Shown here one piece after another: positions 9,053-19,306 of a stretch of DNA of 64,000 nt. A program made the translations under genes and the position numbers. The stretch is from a virus, in IMG/VR virus record IMGVR_UViG_3300032086_002413, positions 1 through 64,000 of that record. One strand, 5' to 3'. The number at the start of each line of letters is the position of its first letter. The first letter of the stretch is position 1. The notes beneath the pieces were generated by a model. That model was not told the origin of the DNA. It saw nothing but the letters and a program-made list of their open reading frames with translations, and ran no database searches.

Positions 9053-12000
9053 TTATTGATTTTTAGGTGGTAAAGGCATGTCTCCTTCATAAGGATTTTC
9101 CCACATTGTAGATTTTGCAGCCTCTACAGTTGCTCTATTATCTCCTATATTTACAGTGAATAATGTAGGATAATTTGAGTTTTCTGGGTAGTCTTTGTAT
9201 TTTTGGTACGTTCCTTTAAATACAAAGTCTGGGGGTTTTATACTATAATCTGCTAAATATACTGGTTCGGGTTGGTGTGTAATTGTTGAAAACAAAATAC
9301 CGCATTGATCCCACCAATTTATGCGATCATTTTGACTTAAGCTTTCAGCTTCTTGTAGTGTTCTTCCATTTTTGTCAACGAGTTGATCACTAAACAATGC
9401 AAGGCCATTTACAGAAATATTATTATACTGTTGAATTCCAAAATTAACTGTTGCATAACCATTTTTATCAAATTGAATTTTTGCTTGCCAAGTATTATTA
9501 ACTGGATCAACAACTTCCCACTCATGTGTTTCACAACTTTCTATAGCTACTTGTGCTGGAACTCCTTTAGGGTATTGGGTTGTTGTTACATTAAGAAGAT
9601 AGTTAGTACCGTTTCTGTTTTTATTATTTTGTACGTTTGCATAATTAGCATATCTTATATCAGCATAAGTACCTTTAAGTGTTACTTCTTTGTTTTTATA
9701 CGATGTATTTTTAAATGTAACAGTTTTGTTATAAATTACACCACCTTTATTTGAAGGAGTAGATTTTATCCAGTTTTGTATAGTATCAACTGTAATCTTA
9801 GGATTTTCATTAAACGGTGTTAAAGAACAATTTGTTTCTTCAAAAAACACAGGCATTTCACCTTGTATAAAACTATAATGCCCTGTCGGCACAGAGTTTT
9901 GCCCTCCATTTGATATTTCAGAATGATTACCATAAAGTATATTAGGGTTATCTTTAACATAAGTTGGGTTGTAATGTCCTACATAAAGTAAATCGCCATC
10001 AGGTGTTCTTTGATAAACAAAACTTCCTTTATTTATAGTATCATCAACACATAAAGCTTCTTCAAATTTAATTGCATCATCGTGTATTAAAGAACAAGGA
10101 TCATTTTTGTAACTGTAATCACCCTTCTTTATTAAAAACTTATTAAAAGCACCTGGATAGTCATTTTTAACAGTTAAAGTAAGTTCAGGTTTATAGTATG
10201 TGTTACCAACATCGGTATCGTTAAAATTAACTATCATGTTAATAGTTAATGTTTTTCCATCCGAGCTAATTTCAAAAGTATCAGTTATTGTTTTTTGATC
10301 TCCGAATATATCTGTATAGGTTCCTGCTGTAGCCTTAGTAAAATAACTACCTAAATTAGTAATATTATATTTAGAACTACTAGTGTTGTCAGTATCCCAC
10401 CAATAAAATAATTTATTAGGTAAAGTTAAAACGTGTTGTAGTAATTTATTAGAATTAGATCCGTCTAAAATATAATACATACCTGTTGTTCTATCACTAA
10501 AAGTACTACTAGTAGTGTTTTGCGATGCATAACCAGAAATAAAATTAGGCTGTCCTGAAGGTGATGAATTCTTTTGTGTTATTCCTTCTGCTCTAGCAAA
10601 TTTTTCAATATTATGTAATGCTCTTTGATTTGTGTTAGACATTTCAAAAGTAGCTCCTCCTACATGTGATTGGTACGAGTTAATATACCCAGCACCTGTT
10701 GATCCATTTATATATGTAAAACCAGAAGCTTTTAACTTAGTTGCAAATCTTATATGAGCTCTAATTTCAACCCCTACTTTTGCTGTAAATATTTCTTCTA
10801 AAGGCCTTATTGTATATGTTTGATTTGAAGTTGGTGCTGTGAAAGGTTTGTTTCTAAAACCTACAGTAACAGGGGAAATAGCCGCGAAAGAAACTTTATC
10901 GTTATTAGCAAATGTACTAGTTACGTCATTATTAGATGCATCGTATATTTTAAAAGGGATTAAATTAGTAAATGTAGTTTTGCTTTTGTATCCTGCTGCA
11001 GCGGTTAATGTAAAATAATAATTAGATATTCCTGTAAATGTTTTACCAGCCTTAGCTGTTAAAGTATAAGGTATTGTAGCACCATTATGACCCGCTATAG
11101 TGTAATTTGATGTTGCAGCACCACCTGCTATAGTGTTTGAATAAGCAAACGTAATAGTTACATTTTTATCTAATATTGAATCTATATCTAATTCAAAATT
11201 TTCATTTTGTATAAAATTATTAGAAGTTAGTTTACCCTTTATTAATAATGTATCATTGGTTGCTGTTGTAAGTGTAAATGTGTTAAAAGTTATATTAGTT
11301 TCAGTTTCATTGCTGTTTCTTATTATATCAGCCATTACAGGTACTTTGCTTAAAGAATATCCAGTACCGTCTAATGTATAAGAAAAAGTAAAATCAATAT
11401 TAGCTTCATCCTCACTATAACCACTTACAATCAACGGTTTATTTGTTGATGACTGTGCCGTTGTTATTTTATTTCCAAGGTTTACAGTAAAAATTATATC
11501 ATTAATAGTTCTCAATGGTCTATTAAGTGTTATAGTTTCATCCCCAAACGTATCTGAAAACACACTTCCTGATTTAGTTTTTAATTCAACTGTATATGTT
11601 TGTGCAGTGTCACCGGCTGGAAATATAAGATCACATGAGTATTTTAACGACGAAGGTGGTATAGACCCATCTATTTTTTTTATAACAGAAGAACCTTCTT
11701 TAAATATTAATTCAAACTCAGCTTCAGCTTCTCCACTTAAAGTAATAGTTCTAGTTTCTCCATCATTGCTTATTGGATCTACACTTAATTTTTTAGTAAA
11801 TATTACTTTATCCGGTATTATTATTTCATTAGCCGTAACTTTTATAGTGTAATCTAAATTAATAGTATCGTCATTTGGAACTACTAAACTTTCTACAACA
11901 TGGATATAACCTTTGCCTCGCTTATCTTTTGATATTGAAATTAGATTGTTATTTACAGTTACATCTTCTACATTTATATAATAACCATCATTAGGCTTTA

Positions 12001-15000
12001 TAATTCTAGTATTTATAATTTGCACTGTTTTTGGATCTTCTGTTATTGTATAACTACCATTACCAACAGTATCACTTATAAAGAATCCTTCAATAGTATA
12101 ATTACCACTTACTTTTATAGGTCTTAAAACAGTTTTACCAGATAAAGTTATATAAACTGTTTGACCATCTGATGGATTCAATGATTCTAAATATTCACCC
12201 TTGACTTTAACAACAACATTAGGATCAGAATTCTCGACAGTAATCAAATCACTTGGTGTTGTAAATTGTGTTTTTTCTATAATATAACCGTCATTTGGAA
12301 AAACAATAATCTGTATATCATCTATACTGCCATCTTGTTTTATTTCTATATTTTGTATAATGTTAGAACTCCAAGAAGTACCATCATTTATTTTTACATT
12401 AAAATCATCTAAATCTTGAGCGCCTACAGTAACGTCGTAATCAAGTTCATTTGGTTTTCTAATTGATCTACCTATTCCTTGTGTTGAAAAATTCTTTTGA
12501 TCTAAAGTGTTTATATTTTTATTTTCTTGCGTAATATTAGCAAAATATTTATTTTCTTTAGGCTCAAAAGTTGTTTCTTTACCCTTTACTTGATCTGTTT
12601 TTATTTCTTTTGCAACCCAACTGCTAGTACCCTCATAACCAAGTGTTCTGTATTTTTTTATAACGGATGGATCGTCGTTTATTATAAATTCTACTTGTGA
12701 GTTGTATTGTGTTCCATAAAAGTTGTTTCTAAAAACATTTTCGCTATCATGTCTCCACAACTCTCCGTTTAAATAGGTGTAATATATATTATTGAGATAT
12801 ACAGCATTTTCAGGTATAAAAGACGCTCTTGTAACCCAACCGCTAACATCTTCTGAAAAACAAACAGTATCTAAACCATCAAAAGAAATATTATATAATT
12901 TTTTTCTTGCATCGTAACTACCATAAAATGTTTCTGCACTAAAAAGTCTTTGACGAAAAAAACTATTCATGTAATGGCTTGATATAGGAGATATACCATC
13001 TTTTGAAAGTCTTATTACAACACCTCTCGATTTATCTGCAAAATAACATCTAAAACCGTGAGAAGCAAAAGATTCAGGATTTGTTGATATACCATAGTCA
13101 CCATTGTACTCGATAGGATCTCCAATAACTCTACTGTCAGATATTAAATTTGAAGATCCATTTGCATTATATAAAGCTGATTTATTTGCTAAAACTCTAA
13201 GTGTTTTATCTTCACATATAACAACCATAGAGTCATCCCAAGCGTGTAATTTTTGTACACTCCCGTAAGATGGTAAAAAATCTTTTGTTATAGGATTAGC
13301 CATGTTAAATTCATTAGACCTATTTACACCTGATCTTGAATTTATTATACCTGACCAAATTAAAGAGTTAAATTTTTGTTCTTCTCTATATGGTTCATCT
13401 AATACAGTAGACGCTTTAACTCCATTATCTATAAAAATAGCGTTAAAATCATCTCTAATTCTATTTGATTCTACGCCGTTGCCAAATGAAATACAGTTAT
13501 ACCAATTTAACTTATATTCACTCGCATGTTGATCTATTGGCAGTATGTCAGAAGCTTCGTAATATATATTTAATTCAGTTTTACTTTCAAGTGGCTCTGT
13601 TTCAAATATTGATGGTTCTTTTACAACTAGATTTTCTTCTACGCGCTCTTCTAATATTTCCATCCTTGGCTCGTTCTTCCAAGTGTCATCTCCTCTTTTT
13701 ACAACATCTTTTACTAATGGCTGAAACTCTCCATCTTCGTCTACAAATCTAAAATGTAATTCAGTATAACTTCTTCTTTTTGTAGCAAGATTACCGCCAT
13801 GTTTTGTAGCATATGCTGAAACTAAAGTTTGGCCAATTTCATATATTTTATCATGATGTGGAGTTCCATCTGGATTTACAAATCTAACAAAGTTTCCAAC
13901 TTTAGCTAACTTTGCTAATTTATCAACTTCGCTGTTTCTACGTCTAGTTGATGCTTCAACGGTTATATTATACTCTATACCGCCCGCTTCATGTCTTTTA
14001 CCGGTTTCATAGCTGCTGCCAGGAACAGCAGTACCTCCTTTACCAATAAGAAAATCATTTCTTGGATTATCAGACGCACTATCTTTACCTCTATTTACAT
14101 TTTTCCAAGTATTAGCTCCAGAACGACCAGTACCGTTAGCATCGTATTTAGAGTAAATACCGATCATGTTAAAATCAAACTTAACTAAATAACTTTTACC
14201 ACCTATTTCTTGTGTAATTATAGAGTTTACTAAAGTAGAGTTAGATTTTAATTTAATAAAAAATCTACCATCAAACTCTTTGTCTCCTGCTGCTGTATAT
14301 TCTTCTAATATATTCATTGCAACACCAGCATTTGTGCTTGGATCACCTAAATTACCAGTGGTTTTGTTATATATAATCTCTACATCATCGCCAAAAGGCT
14401 CTTGAAAAATAATTTTTATTTCATTAGAACCAGCCGGATCTTGTAATAACCTTTTTACCTCATACGGTTTAGATTCTTTACCTAAATATTCAAAGCTAAT
14501 AAACCTACCTGGTCTTATTTCTTTTGTCTCATTTAGTTCTACACCATCAGAGCTGCCATTAGCTTGCTTAATTTGTATTTCAGCACGGTCTTTTAACGGC
14601 GCGGCATTGCTGGCATCATCTTTATTTGTTATTGTAACTCCTCCACCAGATCCTTTGTAGTCGTCAGTAAATACTATATTACCTAGCGATCTTACAACTC
14701 TTTTTCTTGCTGTTATAAATTCTGGCGGCTCAGCTGATATATCAATTATTTTATATCTATTATCATCAGAAGTAACTGCTGTATTATCTCCATGGCTTTT
14801 CTTTAAAAGCAAATAGTTGTCTTCAGTGACTTTATTTCTTTCGGAAGAAGGAAAACTAATATACATAAAACCGTTTTCCACATCATTATAAAATCTGTCC
14901 GCTGCTAAATTGTAGTATTCGCCTGAAGTTTCCTTTATAAAATATCTATAATGTGTTGCCCATGCCGGGGGTGAAGATGTTATTGATGCTGATATTTTAT

Positions 15001-16828
15001 TTTGAGTTTGTGCTTTTGATTTAGGCACATTTAAAACACCAGTTTCATCGGAAAAAACAGGTGTCTGTCTATTATATTCATCAGAATATACTACACCTAA
15101 TTGATAGCTTCTATTTGATTTTACACTAGTTTTTCTATCGTTCTGTAAAGTGTTTAATTTTACATTAAAAGAAGGATTATTATAAACGTCATAACTCTGT
15201 GTGTAATTACCATACATTACTCTATTAGCTGTAACTTCTTGCGCTTTGGCTTTTCTTGGCACATTATCCCATTGTCTCAACAATTGGTCATTAGCTACTA
15301 AAGATTTAATTTGTTCTTTTTTTATTGTAAAAGAATTATCAAACTCTATTCTTTTTTTAGAGATTAAAATGTATATATTATTGTTTCTTGTTTCTTTAAA
15401 TATTATTTCAATGTCTTCTACCTCATCAGAACCTAAATCAAAATCCTCTAATAAAATTTTACGAACTTGATTTATCATGCCATAGTTGTATGCTTCTTTA
15501 CCGTCGTATTTAAACTCATTATCATTTACTTTAAAGTTTGGATAAAAAGCCGGTTGGGTAAAGGGAGAAAAAACAGAGTATTCGCCATTTTTATATTTCC
15601 ATCTATATGCAAATCTGACAAAAGCTAATTCATATATTGGATCTTCTTCTATTAAGTTTACAGTGAACAAGTAGCTTTGACCTATAATATCGTCAGAATC
15701 AATATTTGATATTGTTACAGTTATTTTATTACCTATATTATCTATAGTTTTTACTCTACATTCTAAAGATAAATCAGCGTCTTCTGTCACAAAACGTACA
15801 GACTGGCCTTCATCCCAATTAGGTAGATCGCCAAAATCACTTATTGTAACTTCATCTCCTACAATTTTATTACTAAAATTAACATTGACTGTTACAGTAG
15901 TATTGCCTATAAAGTTTGTATCAAATAAAGTTATTTTAGGCGCTCTTAACGGTGATTTTTTTATAACAGATATATCGTCTTCTAATATAGGTCTATAATC
16001 TATTTTTGTTGTACCTTCTGAGTCTTTGTATTTATAAGATATTTGAGTTTGGTTATCTATGTGCCGATAATTTTTAAATTCAGATATATTAATTCTTCTT
16101 GGTTGATTTATGCCATCAGTCCAAAATAATAAACCGTCAATTATATTTATACCTGTTATTAAGTTATTTTTAGAAAAATTTAAAAAACCAGATTCAGAAT
16201 AAGTAAATTTAACTTCTATATTACCGTAGTGTTTTCCGTTATATGGAATATTTTTAAATTCAATACTTTCATTGTTATTATTTAAAACAGTAGTGTTTTT
16301 AGGTACAGATATTTTTAAATTTAACTCTTCTACGCTTATGTCAACATTGCTATACACAAGGCCATATGTTTGTGTATTTTCACTTGTTGCTTTTAATAAT
16401 GGTTTACCTAGTATACTGTTAAATTCTAATTCTTTGTAGTTAAAAGAAAGTTCTCCTTCTGTGTTAGAATACAAAGACATGTTTTTTATAGTGCGTACAC
16501 TTGTTGTTTTTTCGTCTAGTAATATCGGTTTTACTTCTTGTGTTTTTTCATCATACTCGTATATAGCGTCTAGTATATCTGATGTTGTCAACCAATATAT
16601 TTTATTGTTCTTAGTATCAGATACACTTCCTAAAGTCTTAGCACCAGTTAAATTTAAATCAGATAAAAGCTCATTACCTAAAGTGTTTTCAATTGATCCT
16701 ACATCTGACCCTTCTGAAGAAGAAATTTGTATGTTTAATGCATCAATATACTCACCGTTAGGCACAAGACGATCATCAAGATCTTTGTTCATTCTGCCGG
16801 ATGTAAAAGTATGTTTGAGTTCCGCCAT
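9053..16828 (-). CDS. very large tail protein, nozzle/tail-tube-B-like N-terminus
   Basis: The protein has 2591 residues. Its N-terminus (GRMNKDLDDRLVPNGEYIDA, then LNIQISSSEGSDVGS) matches a start common in large virion proteins of marine podoviruses. The first 1250 residues or so are repeated beta-structure with many FDG/YNG-type turns, as in beta-propeller nozzle proteins (T7 gp12 analogue). The C-terminal half is Thr/Ser/Asn-rich beta-sandwich-like sequence. It follows two adaptor-like genes, which is the T7 gp11-gp12 order. It is more than three times the length of T7 gp12 (about 790 aa), so extra adhesion domains appear to have been appended. The start overlaps the upstream stop. Confidence 0.65.
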   Translation of the reverse strand: MAELKHTFTSGRMNKDLDDRLVPNGEYIDALNIQISSSEGSDVGSIENTLGNELLSDLNLTGAKTLGSVSDTKNNKIYWLTTSDILDAIYEYDEKTQEVKPILLDEKTTSVRTIKNMSLYSNTEGELSFNYKELEFNSILGKPLLKATSENTQTYGLVYSNVDISVEELNLKISVPKNTTVLNNNNESIEFKNIPYNGKHYGNIEVKFTYSESGFLNFSKNNLITGINIIDGLLFWTDGINQPRRINISEFKNYRHIDNQTQISYKYKDSEGTTKIDYRPILEDDISVIKKSPLRAPKITLFDTNFIGNTTVTVNVNFSNKIVGDEVTISDFGDLPNWDEGQSVRFVTEDADLSLECRVKTIDNIGNKITVTISNIDSDDIIGQSYLFTVNLIEEDPIYELAFVRFAYRWKYKNGEYSVFSPFTQPAFYPNFKVNDNEFKYDGKEAYNYGMINQVRKILLEDFDLGSDEVEDIEIIFKETRNNNIYILISKKRIEFDNSFTIKKEQIKSLVANDQLLRQWDNVPRKAKAQEVTANRVMYGNYTQSYDVYNNPSFNVKLNTLQNDRKTSVKSNRSYQLGVVYSDEYNRQTPVFSDETGVLNVPKSKAQTQNKISASITSSPPAWATHYRYFIKETSGEYYNLAADRFYNDVENGFMYISFPSSERNKVTEDNYLLLKKSHGDNTAVTSDDNRYKIIDISAEPPEFITARKRVVRSLGNIVFTDDYKGSGGGVTITNKDDASNAAPLKDRAEIQIKQANGSSDGVELNETKEIRPGRFISFEYLGKESKPYEVKRLLQDPAGSNEIKIIFQEPFGDDVEIIYNKTTGNLGDPSTNAGVAMNILEEYTAAGDKEFDGRFFIKLKSNSTLVNSIITQEIGGKSYLVKFDFNMIGIYSKYDANGTGRSGANTWKNVNRGKDSASDNPRNDFLIGKGGTAVPGSSYETGKRHEAGGIEYNITVEASTRRRNSEVDKLAKLAKVGNFVRFVNPDGTPHHDKIYEIGQTLVSAYATKHGGNLATKRRSYTELHFRFVDEDGEFQPLVKDVVKRGDDTWKNEPRMEILEERVEENLVVKEPSIFETEPLESKTELNIYYEASDILPIDQHASEYKLNWYNCISFGNGVESNRIRDDFNAIFIDNGVKASTVLDEPYREEQKFNSLIWSGIINSRSGVNRSNEFNMANPITKDFLPSYGSVQKLHAWDDSMVVICEDKTLRVLANKSALYNANGSSNLISDSRVIGDPIEYNGDYGISTNPESFASHGFRCYFADKSRGVVIRLSKDGISPISSHYMNSFFRQRLFSAETFYGSYDARKKLYNISFDGLDTVCFSEDVSGWVTRASFIPENAVYLNNIYYTYLNGELWRHDSENVFRNNFYGTQYNSQVEFIINDDPSVIKKYRTLGYEGTSSWVAKEIKTDQVKGKETTFEPKENKYFANITQENKNINTLDQKNFSTQGIGRSIRKPNELDYDVTVGAQDLDDFNVKINDGTSWSSNIIQNIEIKQDGSIDDIQIIVFPNDGYIIEKTQFTTPSDLITVENSDPNVVVKVKGEYLESLNPSDGQTVYITLSGKTVLRPIKVSGNYTIEGFFISDTVGNGSYTITEDPKTVQIINTRIIKPNDGYYINVEDVTVNNNLISISKDKRGKGYIHVVESLVVPNDDTINLDYTIKVTANEIIIPDKVIFTKKLSVDPISNDGETRTITLSGEAEAEFELIFKEGSSVIKKIDGSIPPSSLKYSCDLIFPAGDTAQTYTVELKTKSGSVFSDTFGDETITLNRPLRTINDIIFTVNLGNKITTAQSSTNKPLIVSGYSEDEANIDFTFSYTLDGTGYSLSKVPVMADIIRNSNETETNITFNTFTLTTATNDTLLIKGKLTSNNFIQNENFELDIDSILDKNVTITFAYSNTIAGGAATSNYTIAGHNGATIPYTLTAKAGKTFTGISNYYFTLTAAAGYKSKTTFTNLIPFKIYDASNNDVTSTFANNDKVSFAAISPVTVGFRNKPFTAPTSNQTYTIRPLEEIFTAKVGVEIRAHIRFATKLKASGFTYINGSTGAGYINSYQSHVGGATFEMSNTNQRALHNIEKFARAEGITQKNSSPSGQPNFISGYASQNTTSSTFSDRTTGMYYILDGSNSNKLLQHVLTLPNKLFYWWDTDNTSSSKYNITNLGSYFTKATAGTYTDIFGDQKTITDTFEISSDGKTLTINMIVNFNDTDVGNTYYKPELTLTVKNDYPGAFNKFLIKKGDYSYKNDPCSLIHDDAIKFEEALCVDDTINKGSFVYQRTPDGDLLYVGHYNPTYVKDNPNILYGNHSEISNGGQNSVPTGHYSFIQGEMPVFFEETNCSLTPFNENPKITVDTIQNWIKSTPSNKGGVIYNKTVTFKNTSYKNKEVTLKGTYADIRYANYANVQNNKNRNGTNYLLNVTTTQYPKGVPAQVAIESCETHEWEVVDPVNNTWQAKIQFDKNGYATVNFGIQQYNNISVNGLALFSDQLVDKNGRTLQEAESLSQNDRINWWDQCGILFSTITHQPEPVYLADYSIKPPDFVFKGTYQKYKDYPENSNYPTLFTVNIGDNRATVEAAKSTMWENPYEGDMPLPPKNQ

Positions 16829-17721
16829 TAGTGTTTAATTTGTTTTGATTTACCTCGCATAGTCTGCGTGAGATCCTCTATATTGATGTTTGCTAATCTA
16901 AGTTTAGCGCTGCGCATTGCAGCTCTTTTTTCTTTTTTAACTCTATTAACAATATATTCAGGTATGTTTGATTTAGCTGTGATAATACCGTGTGCAATAA
17001 ACTTATACACAGCTTCTTCAGCATATTTATGAACTTTCATGTCTTGTTCATTGTTTAACCCATCACTTACATATTTTATGATAATAACTTTATTTTTTAC
17101 CCCACTACTAAAAGATATGACACCTCTATGTTTATCTATAATGAAAACATCATTTTTACTAGCTGTAGATGGATCTATACCATATCTTTTACCATAATCA
17201 ACATTGTATCCATAACCTTCTTCTAAATAAGTTATTTCGGACGCATCTTGCAAGTTTGTTTTGTTATTATCACTTGATTTAAATCTTTTTATTGCTTCAG
17301 ACTCTTTACCAAGTAATAACTCACCTTTGTCATCGTACAAGTAGTTGTAATCTTCATCTTGTAATATAGGAGATGGTGCAGTTGTTAATGTAGATGGTTT
17401 TAAAGGTCTTTCTATACCAGCATCGTCTAAACAAGTTATTCTAACATAACTTACAAAATCATGTGGTATAGGTATAGACATAGAAGGAGGTATCTCTACC
17501 TCTATATGTTTGACTTCGTCTGTAGTATCATAACTGAGCTCTTGTATTGCTCTTTGTGCATGATATGATACTTCTAATCTTTTTGCTTGTTTTATAATTT
17601 TATCATCACCAACTTGTGACACCATAAAGTTAGCAACAATATCATCAAGAGTAATAAATTGATAATACCCATGATTTTTACTATTATAATATTCTTTCGG
17701 AGTGTATTGTTGTAGTGCCAT
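16828..17721 (-). CDS. head-tail connector / adaptor-like structural protein
   Basis: This 297-residue soluble protein has a helical N-terminus (ITLDDIVANFMVSQVGDD), a central beta-rich part and a helical basic C-terminus (VNRVKKEKRAAMRSAKLRLA). YHAQRAIQELSYD near residue 53 followed by a V/P-rich strand is a pattern typical of phage adaptor (gp11/gp6-like) proteins, in which N-terminal helices dock on the portal. It sits between a 225-aa helical protein and the giant nozzle-like protein, which fits a tail adaptor. No enzyme motif is seen. Confidence 0.5.
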   Translation of the reverse strand: MALQQYTPKEYYNSKNHGYYQFITLDDIVANFMVSQVGDDKIIKQAKRLEVSYHAQRAIQELSYDTTDEVKHIEVEIPPSMSIPIPHDFVSYVRITCLDDAGIERPLKPSTLTTAPSPILQDEDYNYLYDDKGELLLGKESEAIKRFKSSDNNKTNLQDASEITYLEEGYGYNVDYGKRYGIDPSTASKNDVFIIDKHRGVISFSSGVKNKVIIIKYVSDGLNNEQDMKVHKYAEEAVYKFIAHGIITAKSNIPEYIVNRVKKEKRAAMRSAKLRLANINIEDLTQTMRGKSKQIKH

Positions 17722-17724
17722 CTA

Positions 17725-18402
17725 TTATGATTTTTCTTTTTGTGTTTTTATAGTATCTTTTTGCTCTGCTACTTGACTTATATCAGCTTGTTTTATTACA
17801 AGACCTGCATAGCTAAGAACTTTATATACAACTGTTGTTTCATCAGATTCATGTAACTCAAAATTAGTAGAACTTGTAGAGTCATACTTAGCAATATTAG
17901 ATACGTTTACATAATTCCATTTTGCCTCAGATGGCTTTTTAATAAAACTACAAGAGACATTACTTAATGATGTCGGATATACTGTAAGCTGATTACCATT
18001 TCTAATGTAAACAGGTTTTTTAGTATCTGGTTTGGTTAGTTTTGAAGCATTTATATGTAGAAAGTCGTTTTGATCTATGGATTCAACTTCATGACTACCT
18101 GAATACACGGTACCTAAACGATATAAATTACTTGGCAATGTGAATACTGAGTTTGCCTTTGTTATAGAAGCGGTTGTTCTAAATAAATTTATTTTTTCTT
18201 TTATGTTGTTTACTATGTTAGCATATTCATTAGTTATCTCACCAGTTCTATTGAATTGATTAAGATCATAGAAATATTGTTCAAACACTTCTAATTGAGC
18301 CTGGTTTGCTAATAGGTTATATTCTTGTGGTGTCATATAACCTCTATTTTCCTTGTTCAATATAGCTTGAACTCTTTGATATACTGTATCTACGCTAATC
18401 AT
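17725..18402 (-). CDS. putative head-tail adaptor (tail tubular A-like)
   Basis: I choose the ATG at 18402 (MISVDTVYQRVQAILNKE), giving 225 residues. The upstream in-frame ATG at 18432 lies inside a stable hairpin, so it is an unlikely start. The N-terminal half is helical (YMTPQEYNLLANQAQLEVFEQ), followed by beta-strands with LPSNLYRLGTVY and a C-terminal helix. The helical domain that begins with a short helix and then an E-x-N-xx-A/L-x-x-A motif is typical of adaptor proteins bound beneath the portal. Position after capsid genes and before the nozzle supports this. Confidence 0.5.
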   Translation of the reverse strand: MISVDTVYQRVQAILNKENRGYMTPQEYNLLANQAQLEVFEQYFYDLNQFNRTGEITNEYANIVNNIKEKINLFRTTASITKANSVFTLPSNLYRLGTVYSGSHEVESIDQNDFLHINASKLTKPDTKKPVYIRNGNQLTVYPTSLSNVSCSFIKKPSEAKWNYVNVSNIAKYDSTSSTNFELHESDETTVVYKVLSYAGLVIKQADISQVAEQKDTIKTQKEKS

Positions 18403-18421
18403 AATATATTTTTTATAGAAG

Positions 18422-18445
18422 TTAAGCCGCATTATAGCGGCCTAA
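18422..18445 (-). other. intergenic RNA hairpin
   Basis: The bases 18422-18430 and 18437-18445 form a 9-bp stem (one G-U pair when read as leftward RNA) with a six-base loop. It sits between the stop at 18460 and the next start at 18402. No uridine run follows, so it is more likely an mRNA-stability or processing element, or a weak terminator, than a full intrinsic terminator. Confidence 0.55.
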
Positions 18446-18459
18446 CCACTATATTTAAG

Positions 18460-19227
18460 CTATTTAAGTTTTTTCTCAATAGACTTGTAAATATCTGTTC
18501 CTTCGTCTGTTTTGAAAAACGCTGCTAATGCAGAATATGGATTTTCATCATAAGGTACAGTCATTACTTTTTTGTTATTCTTTGGCCAAAAAAAGCTTCT
18601 TTGATCCTGTGATAACATTATAATACCAGCTTCAACGGCTTTAATACCGTGGTTTCTAAGCTGTACGTTTTCATCATTTACTAATTCTAAAAACAAAGAT
18701 GGTTGAGATTTAGCAAAAAGAAGTGTATCTCTTTTTATTTCAGCTGTAGTCATAGAAGAAACACTTGTTCCTTGTTCTACTCTTAAAACAGCTTCAGCGT
18801 GATCTATATCCATACTTTTAGCCATTATTAAAGCTTCAATCTCTTGTTCTAAATCTACTAAATCATCTTTAGCTTCTTCTTGTGGATCTAGTTCTTGATA
18901 TATAACGTTTTTTCCTGGATGATATAAGGATAACAGTTTTTGTAATCCTTGATCTGATTTAGGTACAAACAAAAAACCATCCCTAAAAACAATATGATTT
19001 AATGTTGATCTACCCTTTTGTTCGTCTCTAAAAGGAGACTTTTGATTTGAAGCATAACGCAGTTCTCGTGAGAAACCTTGCACTTCATCAAACCATAATA
19101 GCGGTGTTCTAGCATGGTGTCTAGACGCTAATGTAAATGTGATAGGTGTTTTATTACCTAGTAAAGCATAAGAGCGGTTTTTTAAAACCCACTCATCTTT
19201 TTTTTGAGTTATTTTTTTAGTTGCCAT
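18460..19227 (-). CDS. structural protein of unknown role, downstream of capsid gene
   Basis: This 255-residue protein starts MATKKITQKKDEWVLKNR. It contains a beta-rich N-terminal half (TPITFTLASRHHARTPLLWFD) and an acidic helical middle (DLVDLEQEIEALIMAK). It lies directly after the major capsid gene but is separated from it by a strong terminator, so it should be made at a lower level. The Tyr/Arg-rich N-terminus and this position suggest a head-completion or decoration-type protein. I recognise no family. Confidence 0.5.
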   Translation of the reverse strand: MATKKITQKKDEWVLKNRSYALLGNKTPITFTLASRHHARTPLLWFDEVQGFSRELRYASNQKSPFRDEQKGRSTLNHIVFRDGFLFVPKSDQGLQKLLSLYHPGKNVIYQELDPQEEAKDDLVDLEQEIEALIMAKSMDIDHAEAVLRVEQGTSVSSMTTAEIKRDTLLFAKSQPSLFLELVNDENVQLRNHGIKAVEAGIIMLSQDQRSFFWPKNNKKVMTVPYDENPYSALAAFFKTDEGTDIYKSIEKKLK

Positions 19228-19246
19228 AATATGATATAATATAATT

Positions 19247-19288
19247 AAAAAAAAGTAAGAATTACCCCTGAAAATACATCAGGGGTAA
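19247..19288 (-). terminator. intrinsic terminator after major capsid gene
   Basis: A perfect 10-bp stem pairs TTACCCCTGA at 19262-19271 with TCAGGGGTAA at 19279-19288 around a seven-base loop. In the leftward transcript it is followed, after a few bases, by a run of eight U (19247-19254). It lies between the capsid stop (19307) and the next start (19227). This mirrors the terminator that follows the capsid gene in T7-type phages. Confidence 0.85.
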
Positions 19289-19306
19289 ATCCTACAAAAA
19301 TAAATA

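Noticed and set aside
18430-18432. Upstream ATG for the adaptor-like gene
   Set aside because: It lies inside a 9-bp hairpin, so the start at 18402 is preferred.
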